Source: an uncultured Pseudomonas sp. (GTDB taxonomy: Bacteria; Pseudomonadota; Gammaproteobacteria; Pseudomonadales; Pseudomonadaceae). Taken from it: a stretch of 15,958 bases of DNA. The position numbers and the translations under genes are program-made. Of the stretch, positions 1 through 7,618 are shown one piece after another. The stretch is taken from assembly GCA_946886875.1 (NCBI GenBank), contig CAMPJN010000047.1:1-15958 (forward strand), in the 5' to 3' direction. Numbering within the stretch: position 1 is the stretch's first letter; every line of letters begins with the position of its first letter. Below the pieces are notes generated by a model. It was not told the DNA's origin. It worked only from the letters and a program-made list of their open reading frames with translations, and searched no databases.

Positions 1-478
1 TGTTCTGATGCACCATGACGTTGAAGTTCAGCTCGATGGTGCCGGTGCCGGCCAGGCGGCCGCCTTGGTATTTGCTCATATAGGGTGCGCTGAGGGAGAA
101 CGAAGCGCTGTCACGGATGCTCGCCAGGCCCTTGGTGGCGATGGCCAGCGCCGAGGCGCGACCGTCGGAGAGGTTGCCGCCGATATTGATGTGGATGTTG
201 TCGTGAACGGTTTCATTGAAGCATTTCTCGACATTTTCCAGCACGCCCGGTTCGAGCTTGTGGTTGGAGGCTTCGGGAATGCACAGGAAGAAGCGGCGAA
301 CCACCTGGTTGGCTTCGAAATAGGCGCTCTGCTTGATCAGGCTGGAGCTGACGAATGTCAGGTTGGCCAGTTGTTCCAGCATCGGTGGGGTGTGGCGTGC
401 CGGTTGGGCCTGGGCCAGCGAGTGGCCGCCGAAACCGATGGCGAACAGTACCAGGGTGGCGCGTAGCGTTGGGCGCAT
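1..478 (-). CDS. Exported protein of unknown function, cut by the left window edge
   Basis: An open frame starts at the ATG at 478 and is still open at base 2, giving 159 codons with the C-terminus outside the window. The start follows a GGAG ribosome site 5 bases upstream. The first 24 residues look like a Sec signal peptide: a basic start (MRPTLR), a hydrophobic core (TLVLFAIGFG) and an AQA cleavage-type ending, so the mature protein should be periplasmic or secreted. Two cysteines (in FFLCIPEA and VEKCFNE) could form a disulfide after export. I recognise no family. It begins 44 bases after the stop of the barrel-winged helix gene on the same strand and may be the distal gene of that operon. 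Codon-level reading is clear; function is unknown. Confidence 0.72.
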   Translation of the reverse strand, partial: MRPTLRATLVLFAIGFGGHSLAQAQPARHTPPMLEQLANLTFVSSSLIKQSAYFEANQVVRRFFLCIPEASNHKLEPGVLENVEKCFNETVHDNIHINIGGNLSDGRASALAIATKGLASIRDSASFSLSAPYMSKYQGGRLAGTGTIELNFNVMVHQN

Positions 479-522
479 GGTGTCTCCTTTGTTTTTTCTG
501 TGTGTGTTTTATCGTTGGTTTT

Positions 523-1941
523 TTATGCTTGTGTTGCAGTGCTGCCTGTTTCCGTCGCCGTGCCGTGCGCGCTTGGCGGGGCGAGTACTGCCCAGCCGCG
601 CACCTCATGCTCGAGGGTGGAATCTTTGTAGATGGTGAAATCCGGGCAGGCGAAGCGGATGCTGCCGACGCGGGTGAGGACCGGTTTGTAGCTGGGCAGG
701 CCGGCCTTGCCGAGGACGCAGTGGATCTGCTTGATCGCCCTGAACAGCTTGACGTTGAGCTGCGCCTGGCTGTCGCCGATCATCTTGTACAGGTGCTCGC
801 GCTCGACCCAGCCCAGGCTCATCGGGTCGCTCGCGGCGCTGCCGCGATCCTGCAGTTGTTGGCAGAATTCGCGGGCCAGGAGCAGCAGCACGTAGTGATG
901 CACGCGCTCGCCGAGGTCCAATTGCTGGCCAGCCACTTCGATCAACAGTTGGACGTGCCAATCATCGGCGCTGACCTTGAAGATAAAGCGTGGTGTGGCG
1001 GCGCTAGGCGGCTGTGCCTCGCCGCGCAGCGGCGCGAACGCCTCGTGACTCGCCTCGGGGCCGGGTCGATGGGCGCCGCAGTCCACGGGCAGGCCGGTGA
1101 GCTGGCCGATCAGTTCGGCATAGCGGTTCGCCTGGCGGACCTCGGGAATGGCGTAGTTGCTCAGCAGTTGGTACAGCGCCAGCGGGCTTTCCGGCGTCGC
1201 CTGGGCGAGTATCGCGCCATGTACGAAGTGGATGCCATTGGCGATCGCCGACATGCTGTTGGCCAGGGCCAGACCGTGTTTGTCGTTACCTTTGAAGGCC
1301 AGTGCCGGGCCGCTCTCATGCAGCTCCGGGAACTGCTCGAGCAAGTGGGTCAGCAGGTTGCGCACGCCCAGCGGGGTCAGGCGCGCCTGCTGGTCGCACA
1401 GGGTGATTCTATCGATGGCGAATTGACGGGCGAACTCGATGCAAGCGTGCAGCTGCGAAGGCAAGGCGCTGGGCGCATCCTGCAATATCAGGCACAGCGC
1501 TGCGCCGCACTGATGCAGCTCGGTGACGCTGTCGACCAGGGCAACCAGTTGTTCGCCGATCTGTTCGCAACTGCGCCCGCCAAGCTGCACGCGCAACTGG
1601 ATGCCGCATTGCGGGTGTCGCGCCAGCAGGCTGACCAGGGGCGCCAGCTCGACGGGCTGAGGGGCGTCCAGCCAGGGTCGTAGTTGCGGCGCATGGGCAC
1701 GTAGTTGCGTCAGTGCCGCATCCAGTGCCCATTCGTCCGTTTGCAGACGACCCAGGGCGATATCGCCGAAAGGGGTTTGCGCCAACTGCTCGATATGACG
1801 CTTCCAGGCCTGATTGCTGTCTTCGGCCGCTAGCAGGCTGGGCGTATGGTCCACGCAGCCGCGAAACGAGGCGGGCAGCGGAAAGCGGTTCCAATCGCTG
1901 GAAGCGACAAGCTGGGTTGGGGCGGTGGTCTGCCGGTTCAT
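523..1941 (-). CDS. Degenerate HMGL/LeuA-like barrel fused to a winged-helix domain
   Basis: The 472-residue product appears to have two parts. Residues about 20-300 resemble the HMG-CoA lyase / isopropylmalate synthase TIM barrel (PF00682 type). ILQDAPS (152-158) followed by CDQQARLTP (182-190) matches the EDA...DTxGxxTP pattern, and FKGNDKHGLALAN (216-228) matches the HxHNDxGLAxAN strand-helix. The metal-binding histidines of HxH are replaced (FKGND), and no RDGxQ motif is visible near the N-terminus (FRGCVDHTPS instead), so catalysis as an HMGL enzyme looks lost. Residues about 318-440 (GWVEREHLYKMIG, NVKLFRAIKQI, VGSIRF) resemble the winged helix often found next to FHA domains. A pseudoenzyme sensor joined to a DNA- or protein-binding module is my inference. 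The start has a strong AAGGAG site, 18 bases after the RarD-family gene stop. The C-terminal tail (455-472) is low complexity. Confidence 0.8.
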   Translation of the reverse strand: MNRQTTAPTQLVASSDWNRFPLPASFRGCVDHTPSLLAAEDSNQAWKRHIEQLAQTPFGDIALGRLQTDEWALDAALTQLRAHAPQLRPWLDAPQPVELAPLVSLLARHPQCGIQLRVQLGGRSCEQIGEQLVALVDSVTELHQCGAALCLILQDAPSALPSQLHACIEFARQFAIDRITLCDQQARLTPLGVRNLLTHLLEQFPELHESGPALAFKGNDKHGLALANSMSAIANGIHFVHGAILAQATPESPLALYQLLSNYAIPEVRQANRYAELIGQLTGLPVDCGAHRPGPEASHEAFAPLRGEAQPPSAATPRFIFKVSADDWHVQLLIEVAGQQLDLGERVHHYVLLLLAREFCQQLQDRGSAASDPMSLGWVEREHLYKMIGDSQAQLNVKLFRAIKQIHCVLGKAGLPSYKPVLTRVGSIRFACPDFTIYKDSTLEHEVRGWAVLAPPSAHGTATETGSTATQA

Positions 1942-1959
1942 GCCGTCTCCTTGGGCGAG

Positions 1960-2901
1960 TCAGACAACACGGGTGGGTTGGGCTAAACGCTGCGATCTGT
2001 GCTGCCAGCCGGCCAGGGCCACGCTCAGCAGCAGGCCGAGCAGGGCGCACCAGATCAGGCTGAAGCCGGCCAGCTTGAGCGCGCCGACCGGTTCGCCGAA
2101 GAGCAGCACGGCAAGCAGGAACATCAGCGTTGGATTGAGGTATTGCAGGAAGCCCACGGTGGTCAGCGACAAGGCTTTCACCGAGGCGATATACAGCCAC
2201 ATGGGCAGGGTGGTGATCAGGCCGAGGGCGATCAGCAAGGCCCAGTCGAGGCCGCTGTACTGGACTGCGGCATCGGCATTCAGGCTGCTATAGAGCAACA
2301 GGGCGCTGGCGGGTATTGCCGCCAGGGCGGTTTCCAGGGTCAGGCCGAGCAGCGGCGCGACCGTCGAGCGTTTCTTCACCGCGCTGTAAAGGGCGAAGGT
2401 GGCGGCGATGGTCAGGCCGATCCAGGGCACTTGCAGGCTGTGTTCGCCGGCCATGATCAGTATTACCCCGGCCAGGCACAGCGCGCCGGCCAGCCATTCG
2501 CGCCGCCCGCTGGGCTCGCGGAACAGCCAATGGGCAAGCAGCACGCTGAGCAGCGGCGACAGGTAGTAACCGAGGCTGGCATCGAGCAGCCGATCCTGGG
2601 CCACCGCCCAGATCACCAGAAACCAGTTGCAGGCGATCAAGGCGCTGCTGAGCAGTAGCAACGCCAATTGCCGCGACGAGCCGAGGATGCGCCAGGCTTG
2701 GCCCAGGGCGCCGACGACGGCGAGGCCGAGCATGCACCAGACCAGCGAGCCGAGCACCCGGTAGGCGAACACCTCCCATACCGGGAGATGGGCCAGCAGC
2801 TTGAACAGCAGGGTGGCCGAAGCCCACAGCAGGAAGGCGCTGATATTCAGCAGCAGCGCTTGCCGGGGGCAGAGGGGCGTGGCGATCAGGGCGTTGGGCA
2901 T
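1960..2901 (-). CDS. rarD: RarD/EamA-family inner-membrane permease
   Basis: A 313-residue, strongly hydrophobic protein with about ten membrane segments, the usual layout of the drug/metabolite (EamA) transporter superfamily. RarD hallmarks are visible: CNWFLVIWAV, then LDASLGYYLSPLLSVLL, then the PWIGLTIAATFALYSAVKK block, GLTLETALAAIP, and GFLQYLNPTLMFLLAVLLFGEP near the C-terminus. It should sit in the inner membrane; substrates of this family are mostly unknown, so export of the operon product or import of a precursor are both guesses. Two starts are possible: GTG at 2913, directly abutting the TGA of the reductase gene, or ATG at 2901. I prefer ATG 2901 because a GAGTGAG stretch lies upstream and nothing is lost from the first helix. 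Translation is probably coupled to the upstream gene. The symbol names the family, not proven orthology. Confidence 0.85.
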   Translation of the reverse strand: MPNALIATPLCPRQALLLNISAFLLWASATLLFKLLAHLPVWEVFAYRVLGSLVWCMLGLAVVGALGQAWRILGSSRQLALLLLSSALIACNWFLVIWAVAQDRLLDASLGYYLSPLLSVLLAHWLFREPSGRREWLAGALCLAGVILIMAGEHSLQVPWIGLTIAATFALYSAVKKRSTVAPLLGLTLETALAAIPASALLLYSSLNADAAVQYSGLDWALLIALGLITTLPMWLYIASVKALSLTTVGFLQYLNPTLMFLLAVLLFGEPVGALKLAGFSLIWCALLGLLLSVALAGWQHRSQRLAQPTRVV

Positions 2902-2913
2902 GCTCGGGCTCAC

Positions 2914-3906
2914 TCAGTCGCGCGTCAGGCTGACCTTGCCCAATGCCTGGCCGGATTCGGCATAGACATGGGCGGAGGCAATTTCGCGGAAGCTGAAATG
3001 CTGCTCGTCGAGCAACGGCCGTAAAACCCCGCGCTCCGCCAGCTTGGCGGCTTCACGCAGGATGAAACCGTGGTGCTCCATGCCCTCGCCAGTGGCCATC
3101 GGCCAGGTCATGTTGACGCAATGCACGGTCTGCTTACGCGCCCAGGCCACGGTCATGTCCAGCTTGCCCATGGCCAGCACGGTGATCACGCTACCGCCGA
3201 CGCGGGTGGCCAGCAGGCTCTGCTCGAAGGTTTCGCCGCCGACCGTATCGACCACCACATCGAAGCCGACGCCGTCGGTATAACGCTCGACGTACTGGGC
3301 GACATCCTGTTCGCGGTAGTTGATGGTTTCGTCGGCGCCGAATTCGCGCGACAGGGCGGCTTTTTCCGCACTACTGACTGTGGTGTAGACAGTCGCGCCC
3401 TGCCATTTGGCCAGTTGTGCGGCGACATGACCGACTCCGCCAGTGCCACCATGCACCAGCACGCGGTCGCCCGGCTTGATCGCCGCTGTATCGATCAGCC
3501 CTTCCCAGGCGGTGAGCACCACCAGCGGCAGCACTGCGGCTTCCGCCATGCTCAGGTTGTTTGGCTTGGGTGCCACCAGGGCGGCATCAACCAACATATA
3601 GTCGGCCAATGCGCCCTGCCGGCCACGTACGCCACCGGCACAACCATAGACCGCGTCGCCTTCGGCGAAACCCTGCACGTCAGCGCCGACCGCGCTTACC
3701 GTGCCGGCGAAATCGCCATGCAGGATGGCCGGGAAATCATGGGTAAAACCAGGGATATCGCCCCGGCGCAACTTATAGTCCAGCGGGTTGATGCCGCTTG
3801 CCGCGACCTTCACCAACAGCTGGCCGGCAGCGACTTGCGGGGTCGGCAGCTCGACTTCTTCGAAGACATCGGCCGTGCCGAATCGATTGATTACATAAGC
3901 TTTCAT
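2914..3906 (-). CDS. Zinc-independent medium-chain NADPH:quinone-type oxidoreductase
   Basis: The 330-residue product has the full MDR layout: an N-terminal GroES-like domain (about 1-125, with VAASGINPLDYKLRRG and HGDFAGTV) and a Rossmann domain with the nucleotide-binding GGTGGVG at 153-159. The clustered cysteines of the structural zinc lobe of classical alcohol dehydrogenases are absent, which fits the quinone oxidoreductase / enoyl reductase branch. The expected reaction is NAD(P)H-dependent reduction of a quinone or an activated double bond. Its ATG overlaps the TGA of the hydrolase gene by four bases (ATGA), so it is translationally coupled. A role reducing an unsaturated intermediate of this operon's product is possible but not shown. 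A second MDR of the same class is encoded at 11.9 kb. Confidence 0.9.
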   Translation of the reverse strand: MKAYVINRFGTADVFEEVELPTPQVAAGQLLVKVAASGINPLDYKLRRGDIPGFTHDFPAILHGDFAGTVSAVGADVQGFAEGDAVYGCAGGVRGRQGALADYMLVDAALVAPKPNNLSMAEAAVLPLVVLTAWEGLIDTAAIKPGDRVLVHGGTGGVGHVAAQLAKWQGATVYTTVSSAEKAALSREFGADETINYREQDVAQYVERYTDGVGFDVVVDTVGGETFEQSLLATRVGGSVITVLAMGKLDMTVAWARKQTVHCVNMTWPMATGEGMEHHGFILREAAKLAERGVLRPLLDEQHFSFREIASAHVYAESGQALGKVSLTRD

Positions 3907-4727
3907 TGCAGGCTCTCACAGGTTTGGCTGATGAAGGTGTCCATCAGGTCATTGAACCGGGCTGGGTCCTCTACATGCGGGCAGTGACCGCAGTCGTCGA
4001 ACAGGACCACCGCCAGATCGGCGGGGGCGAACATGCCTGGACGGGCGCAGGCATTGGCGTCGATAAACAGGTCGTTGCGGCCCTGCAACAGCACCGCGGG
4101 TACGCCGCTGGCGGCCAGCAAGGCCACTTCGTCGGCGAATTCGCCCTTGCCCAGACTGACGCCCAGGGCGGCGCGAACCTGTGGATCGGTGGCGCGGATG
4201 TAATTCGCCAGGGTGTCGAGCTGCGCCTGCTGCAAACGTGCCGGGTTGGCAAAGGCGCGGGCCAGTCGCACCACCTGCTCGTCATCCAGGTCGGCCTGGA
4301 ATACCAGGCCGCCGGTGGGCTCCGGGTGGAATAGTTGTGCGGCGTTGACGCTATTGAACGGCGCCGCACCGATCAGGCCGAGCCCGCGGATGCCGGGCAG
4401 GCGCGGCAGCGCTTCGAGTGCCGCGTGGCCGCCCAGGCTGTGGCCGAAGATCAGGTAATCGTGCAGCCCGGCGCGCTCGACGAACTCCACTAACACATCG
4501 GCGTAACCGGCAAAGCTGTAATGCTCGGCCGGCGCCGCGGCGGACAGCCCATGGCCGGGCAAGTCCAGCGCCAGCAGGCGGTAGCGCGTGCCGAAAGCGG
4601 CGAACTGCGTAGTGAAGGCGGCTGCCGATGAGGAGTTGCCGTGCAGCAGGATCACCGTGGGCCCCGGTCCTTCGCTGTCGAAGTAATGCAAAGGGCCGGC
4701 GGATAACAGAATGCGTGCGGATTTCAT
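3903..4727 (-). CDS. Alpha/beta-hydrolase
   Basis: A 274-residue single-domain alpha/beta hydrolase. HGNSSS (29-34) gives the oxyanion-hole loop, GHSLGG (95-100) the nucleophile elbow with Ser97, QGRNDLFI places the likely acid at Asp219, and CGHCPH supplies His248, in the usual order. A lid-like helical stretch lies between about 125 and 200. It should hydrolyse an ester, thioester or lactone; the substrate cannot be read. The ORF stays open upstream to 5144, but homology begins at MKSARILL, whose ATG overlaps the acyltransferase stop as ATGA; this fixes the start. The ribosome site there is weak (GGGGC), consistent with re-initiation after the upstream gene. The pairing with a condensation-type acyltransferase suggests proofreading or release of the acyl product (inference). 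Confidence 0.88.
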   Translation of the reverse strand: MKSARILLSAGPLHYFDSEGPGPTVILLHGNSSSAAAFTTQFAAFGTRYRLLALDLPGHGLSAAAPAEHYSFAGYADVLVEFVERAGLHDYLIFGHSLGGHAALEALPRLPGIRGLGLIGAAPFNSVNAAQLFHPEPTGGLVFQADLDDEQVVRLARAFANPARLQQAQLDTLANYIRATDPQVRAALGVSLGKGEFADEVALLAASGVPAVLLQGRNDLFIDANACARPGMFAPADLAVVLFDDCGHCPHVEDPARFNDLMDTFISQTCESLQ

Positions 4728-5986
4728 GGCGTTGCCCCGGAAGTGGATATGAAGTCGAGCAAGGTCTGGTGCAATTTGCTTTTCATCAGGCGAATGCGTG
4801 CCTCGTCCATCAGCGGCACGGGGAAGGTGAAGCACAGCGACAGCGCCGAGGCGAAACCGGTGACATGCAGGGCCACGGCGAAATTGCCCGCCACCCGCGA
4901 GGCCGCATTGGCGTAATCGAGCAACTGAAAATGGCGGTAATGCGGAAAGCTGATGGTGCCGTGATTGGTCAAGGCGATGCCGTGGGCGAAACTCTGGTGC
5001 GAGCGCAGCGAGTGGATGCGTGTGCGTGTAGCTTCCAGGTCCTGCTCGGGTTGGCGTTTGGCCAGGTGCGGCAGGCTGGCATGCAATTGGCGCTGATAAT
5101 CCAGCGCGAGGGCGACCGGCGAACGGGCGGCCGCGGCCAGGCAATGGCTGACAACGCCGATAAAGCAGCCGATGGAGGCGTCGCTAATGGGCTGCGCCGC
5201 ACGTTGGCGCAGCGAGACCGCGGTGTTGATGCGAATCTGCTTGCCCAGATCGACTTCGTTGGCGGCCTTGAGCAGCGCCCCGGCCAGCAGTGAATTGAGG
5301 CTCAGACCCTGGGCCTTGGCCAGTCGGCGCAGCTCGTCGCTGATCTGCTTATCGAGCAGCAACCGACGTACACCGGTGCGTCGCCGCGCCAGTGGCACGC
5401 TTTGCAGAAAACGCACGGTACCCGGCGTTTCGCAAGGCGGCAGCGCTTCCAGTGCCGGCTCCATATGGGCTTCCAGGGCGGCAACCAGCGGTTCTTGGGG
5501 GGCGCACATGGAGGCGCCCGTCTGCAGGCTTTCGCACAGGCTGAGCAGTTCGCCGAGCAGACGGGCGAGACTGACGGCATCGGCAATCGCGTGGTGACAG
5601 GTCAGCAGCAGGTGATGGCGGCTGCGATCTGCGGTGGACAGCAACAGCAGACGCCAGAGGTTGCGCTGCGGGTCGAGCACGCTGTCGAGCTGGTGTTGCA
5701 GCAGCTGCGCCGCGGTTTGCCCGCTGAGCAGGGTGTGGTTGCAGACCTTGATCTGGGCAAAAGGCACGTCGGCTTTGAAGTACAGCGCCTGCTCGCTCTC
5801 GACGATGCGGCTGCGCAACAAGGGATGGCGCCCGTGCAGTTTTTCCGCAGCGCGCTGCAGGGTGGCGGCCGATAGGGGGCCGGCGAAGCTCAGCAGGCTG
5901 GCGGTTTGGGTGCTGCCGTTGAGCTCGTGCATCACGGCCATGCTGGTTTCGATCTGGCCGAGCGGACGGCCGAGGGACTGTGACAT
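4724..5986 (-). CDS. Stand-alone condensation-domain acyltransferase (PapA-like)
   Basis: A 420-residue member of the CoA-dependent acyltransferase / NRPS condensation superfamily. The catalytic HHxxxD motif is present as HHAIADA at 131-137, preceded by LLLTC as usual; the second lobe contains INTAVSLRQR and the LTNHGTISFP strand where condensation enzymes carry their bridge motif. Length fits a free-standing enzyme such as mycobacterial PapA5 rather than an NRPS module. It would transfer an acyl group from CoA or a carrier protein to an alcohol or amine in the cytoplasm. The frame is open to 6097, and an ATG at 6001 overlaps the monooxygenase stop as ATGA. I choose ATG 5986 because AGGAG lies 7 bases before it. 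No carrier-protein, ketosynthase or adenylation gene is in the window, so the acyl donor is unknown. Confidence 0.85.
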   Translation of the reverse strand: MSQSLGRPLGQIETSMAVMHELNGSTQTASLLSFAGPLSAATLQRAAEKLHGRHPLLRSRIVESEQALYFKADVPFAQIKVCNHTLLSGQTAAQLLQHQLDSVLDPQRNLWRLLLLSTADRSRHHLLLTCHHAIADAVSLARLLGELLSLCESLQTGASMCAPQEPLVAALEAHMEPALEALPPCETPGTVRFLQSVPLARRRTGVRRLLLDKQISDELRRLAKAQGLSLNSLLAGALLKAANEVDLGKQIRINTAVSLRQRAAQPISDASIGCFIGVVSHCLAAAARSPVALALDYQRQLHASLPHLAKRQPEQDLEATRTRIHSLRSHQSFAHGIALTNHGTISFPHYRHFQLLDYANAASRVAGNFAVALHVTGFASALSLCFTFPVPLMDEARIRLMKSKLHQTLLDFISTSGATP

Positions 5987-5997
5987 CTCGACACTCC

Positions 5998-7554
5998 TCA
6001 TCCGGCCAGTTGCTCGGTTTCTGCCGAGACATCGCTCAGGTAGAAGCGCTCGATCAAGGACGTCAGCGTGGAGGGCTCGTCCAGCCGGCCGCGGCAATCG
6101 ATGAACAGGTCCGGGCGGACCAGGAGGAATTCGCCTTCGCCGAGTTTCCAGGCGTTACGCAGGCGTTGTTGCGGATCGGCCAGAGGGTTGCCGAAAGGCA
6201 TGCCGCTAGGCTGTGCGCCCAGCCAATGGATATTCAAACGGCTATTCAGGGGTTCGAGCAGGGCCAGCAGTCGGTTGAATGCGGCACGTTCTGAGGGGCC
6301 GGGCGGGAGAATCAGCAAGCTGTGCCGGCCCTGGCCGAAGCGGTCCGCACCCTCGACGTAGGGCAGTAGGCAACCAGCCTGCAGTTCGCTGCGCGGAGTG
6401 CCATAGCGCAGGGTCAAACCGGCGGTTTCCAGGGGGAAACGGCGGATGAATTCACGGTTGCGCAGGCGCGGCAGATAAGCCTGCTCGTCGGCTGGCAGGT
6501 GGCGGTTGAGGCGGGCGATCAGCGAAGTGGATTTGTCGGTCTTGGCCAGCAATGTGCGAGTGTTCTGCTCGCGCTCTTCGACGTAGGACTGCAGCAACTC
6601 GTCGTTGCCCAGGCCGTTGAGGGTGTAACCGAGCTTCCAGCCGAGGTTGAAGGCATCGGCGATACCGGAGTTCATGCCGAAGCCGCCGATCGGACTGAAC
6701 AGATGGGCGGCGTCGCCGGCGAGAAATACCCGGCCGCGGCGGATGGTCGCCGCCGAGCGGTTATAGAAGGGCGCGCTGGACAGCCAGATCGGGTCGCTGA
6801 CCTGCAGGCCGGCGATTTCGTAGCGGGCGATATAGTCGCGGATCTCGTCCAGGCTCGGCTTATAGCCGGGAGCGCATTGCTCGTTCACCTTGATGACGAT
6901 GCGGTGATAGCCATCCTTGAGCGGCAACAGAATCAGGAAGCCGTCGTCGCGGATGAAATAGAAACCTTGTTCCTTGGCGCCCTGCCATTCGATGCGCAGG
7001 TCGGCGAGGATGAAGTGCATGTTGTAGTCGTAACCGCTGAAGTCCAGTTGCAGCTCGTTGCGAACCTTGCTCAGGCCGCCATCGCAGCCCACCACATAGT
7101 CGAAACGCTGGCGCTCGTGGCCATTGCCGTTGCGCAACTCGACCTCCACGCCGCCGTCGTGCTGGCGCAGGCCAAGCAGCTCGCAGTCGCGCTCGATGGT
7201 GTGACCGAGCTCGTTCAAGCGCTGCTCCAGTACCTGTTCGGTTTCCGGTTGCGGCAGCATCAGAAAGAACGGGAACTTGCTCGGCAAACCGGCGAAACGG
7301 GCACGCATCAGCGGCCGGTTGTCGTAGACCAGGTTGATCACTTCAGTTTTGTGGCCGAGGCCGACCAGGGTGTCGGCGACGCCCAGATCGTCGAGCAGGC
7401 TCAGTGAGGCCGGGTTGATGCTCAGGGCCTTGGAGCCGGAGGGTTGTTTATGGCGTTTTTCGATCAGCCGGAAACCGATGCCGAAACGTTGCAGCTGCAA
7501 GGCAAGAGTCATACCGGTGGGGCCGCCCCCGACGATCAATACATGCGGTTTCAT
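5998..7554 (-). CDS. FAD-dependent aromatic-hydroxylase-type monooxygenase
   Basis: The 518-residue product is a class A flavoprotein monooxygenase of the p-hydroxybenzoate / phenol hydroxylase fold. The N-terminal dinucleotide-binding loop is GGGPTG (9-14) with the acidic end IEKR; the DG motif is GCDGG (156-160); the GD motif with the FAD-ribityl contact is GDAAHLFSPIGGFGMN (280-295). The last 100 residues form the thioredoxin-like tail seen in larger members (for example VRPDLFIDCRG). It uses NAD(P)H and oxygen to hydroxylate or Baeyer-Villiger-oxidise a small molecule. Although the frame opens earlier, homology begins at MKPHVLIV, and GAGGAA lies 9 bases upstream. It starts 64 bases after the aldo/keto reductase and its stop overlaps the ribosome site of the acyltransferase. 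Substrate unknown; annotation as a UbiH/PheA/TfdB-like protein is equally fair. Confidence 0.93.
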   Translation of the reverse strand: MKPHVLIVGGGPTGMTLALQLQRFGIGFRLIEKRHKQPSGSKALSINPASLSLLDDLGVADTLVGLGHKTEVINLVYDNRPLMRARFAGLPSKFPFFLMLPQPETEQVLEQRLNELGHTIERDCELLGLRQHDGGVEVELRNGNGHERQRFDYVVGCDGGLSKVRNELQLDFSGYDYNMHFILADLRIEWQGAKEQGFYFIRDDGFLILLPLKDGYHRIVIKVNEQCAPGYKPSLDEIRDYIARYEIAGLQVSDPIWLSSAPFYNRSAATIRRGRVFLAGDAAHLFSPIGGFGMNSGIADAFNLGWKLGYTLNGLGNDELLQSYVEEREQNTRTLLAKTDKSTSLIARLNRHLPADEQAYLPRLRNREFIRRFPLETAGLTLRYGTPRSELQAGCLLPYVEGADRFGQGRHSLLILPPGPSERAAFNRLLALLEPLNSRLNIHWLGAQPSGMPFGNPLADPQQRLRNAWKLGEGEFLLVRPDLFIDCRGRLDEPSTLTSLIERFYLSDVSAETEQLAG

Positions 7555-7587
7555 CAACGCGTTTCCTCGTTGGCGTTGGATGGACGA

Positions 7588-7604
7588 CGGCTCGGCTCGA
7601 GCCG
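7588..7604. repeat. Inverted repeat between reductase and monooxygenase genes
   Basis: CGGCTCG and CGAGCCG arms surround a GCT loop; the inner part is a perfect 12-bp palindrome. There is no T-run on either side, so it is a poor terminator. In a joint transcript it could partly separate or stabilise the two messages; it may also be chance in GC-rich DNA. Confidence 0.35.
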
Positions 7605-7618
7605 CCGACGGGGGCAAC

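Noticed and set aside
355..1683. 442-codon plus-strand open frame
   Set aside because: It lies opposite the barrel-winged helix gene, whose protein has family-like motifs and a strong ribosome site. The plus-strand product is Gln/Ala/Val-rich and unlike any family, as expected for antisense of GC-rich coding DNA.
3070..3987. 305-codon plus-strand open frame
   Set aside because: Antisense shadow of the MDR reductase gene, which has an intact cofactor motif and coupled start.
4728..5144. N-terminal extension of the hydrolase frame
   Set aside because: The extension runs antisense-like through the acyltransferase coding region in another frame and has no protein-family features; the ATGA-coupled start at 4727 is better.
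6108..6121. GGTCCGGGCGGACC palindrome resembling the proposed operator
   Set aside because: It lies inside the monooxygenase coding region and differs in its centre and outer bases, so it is probably chance.
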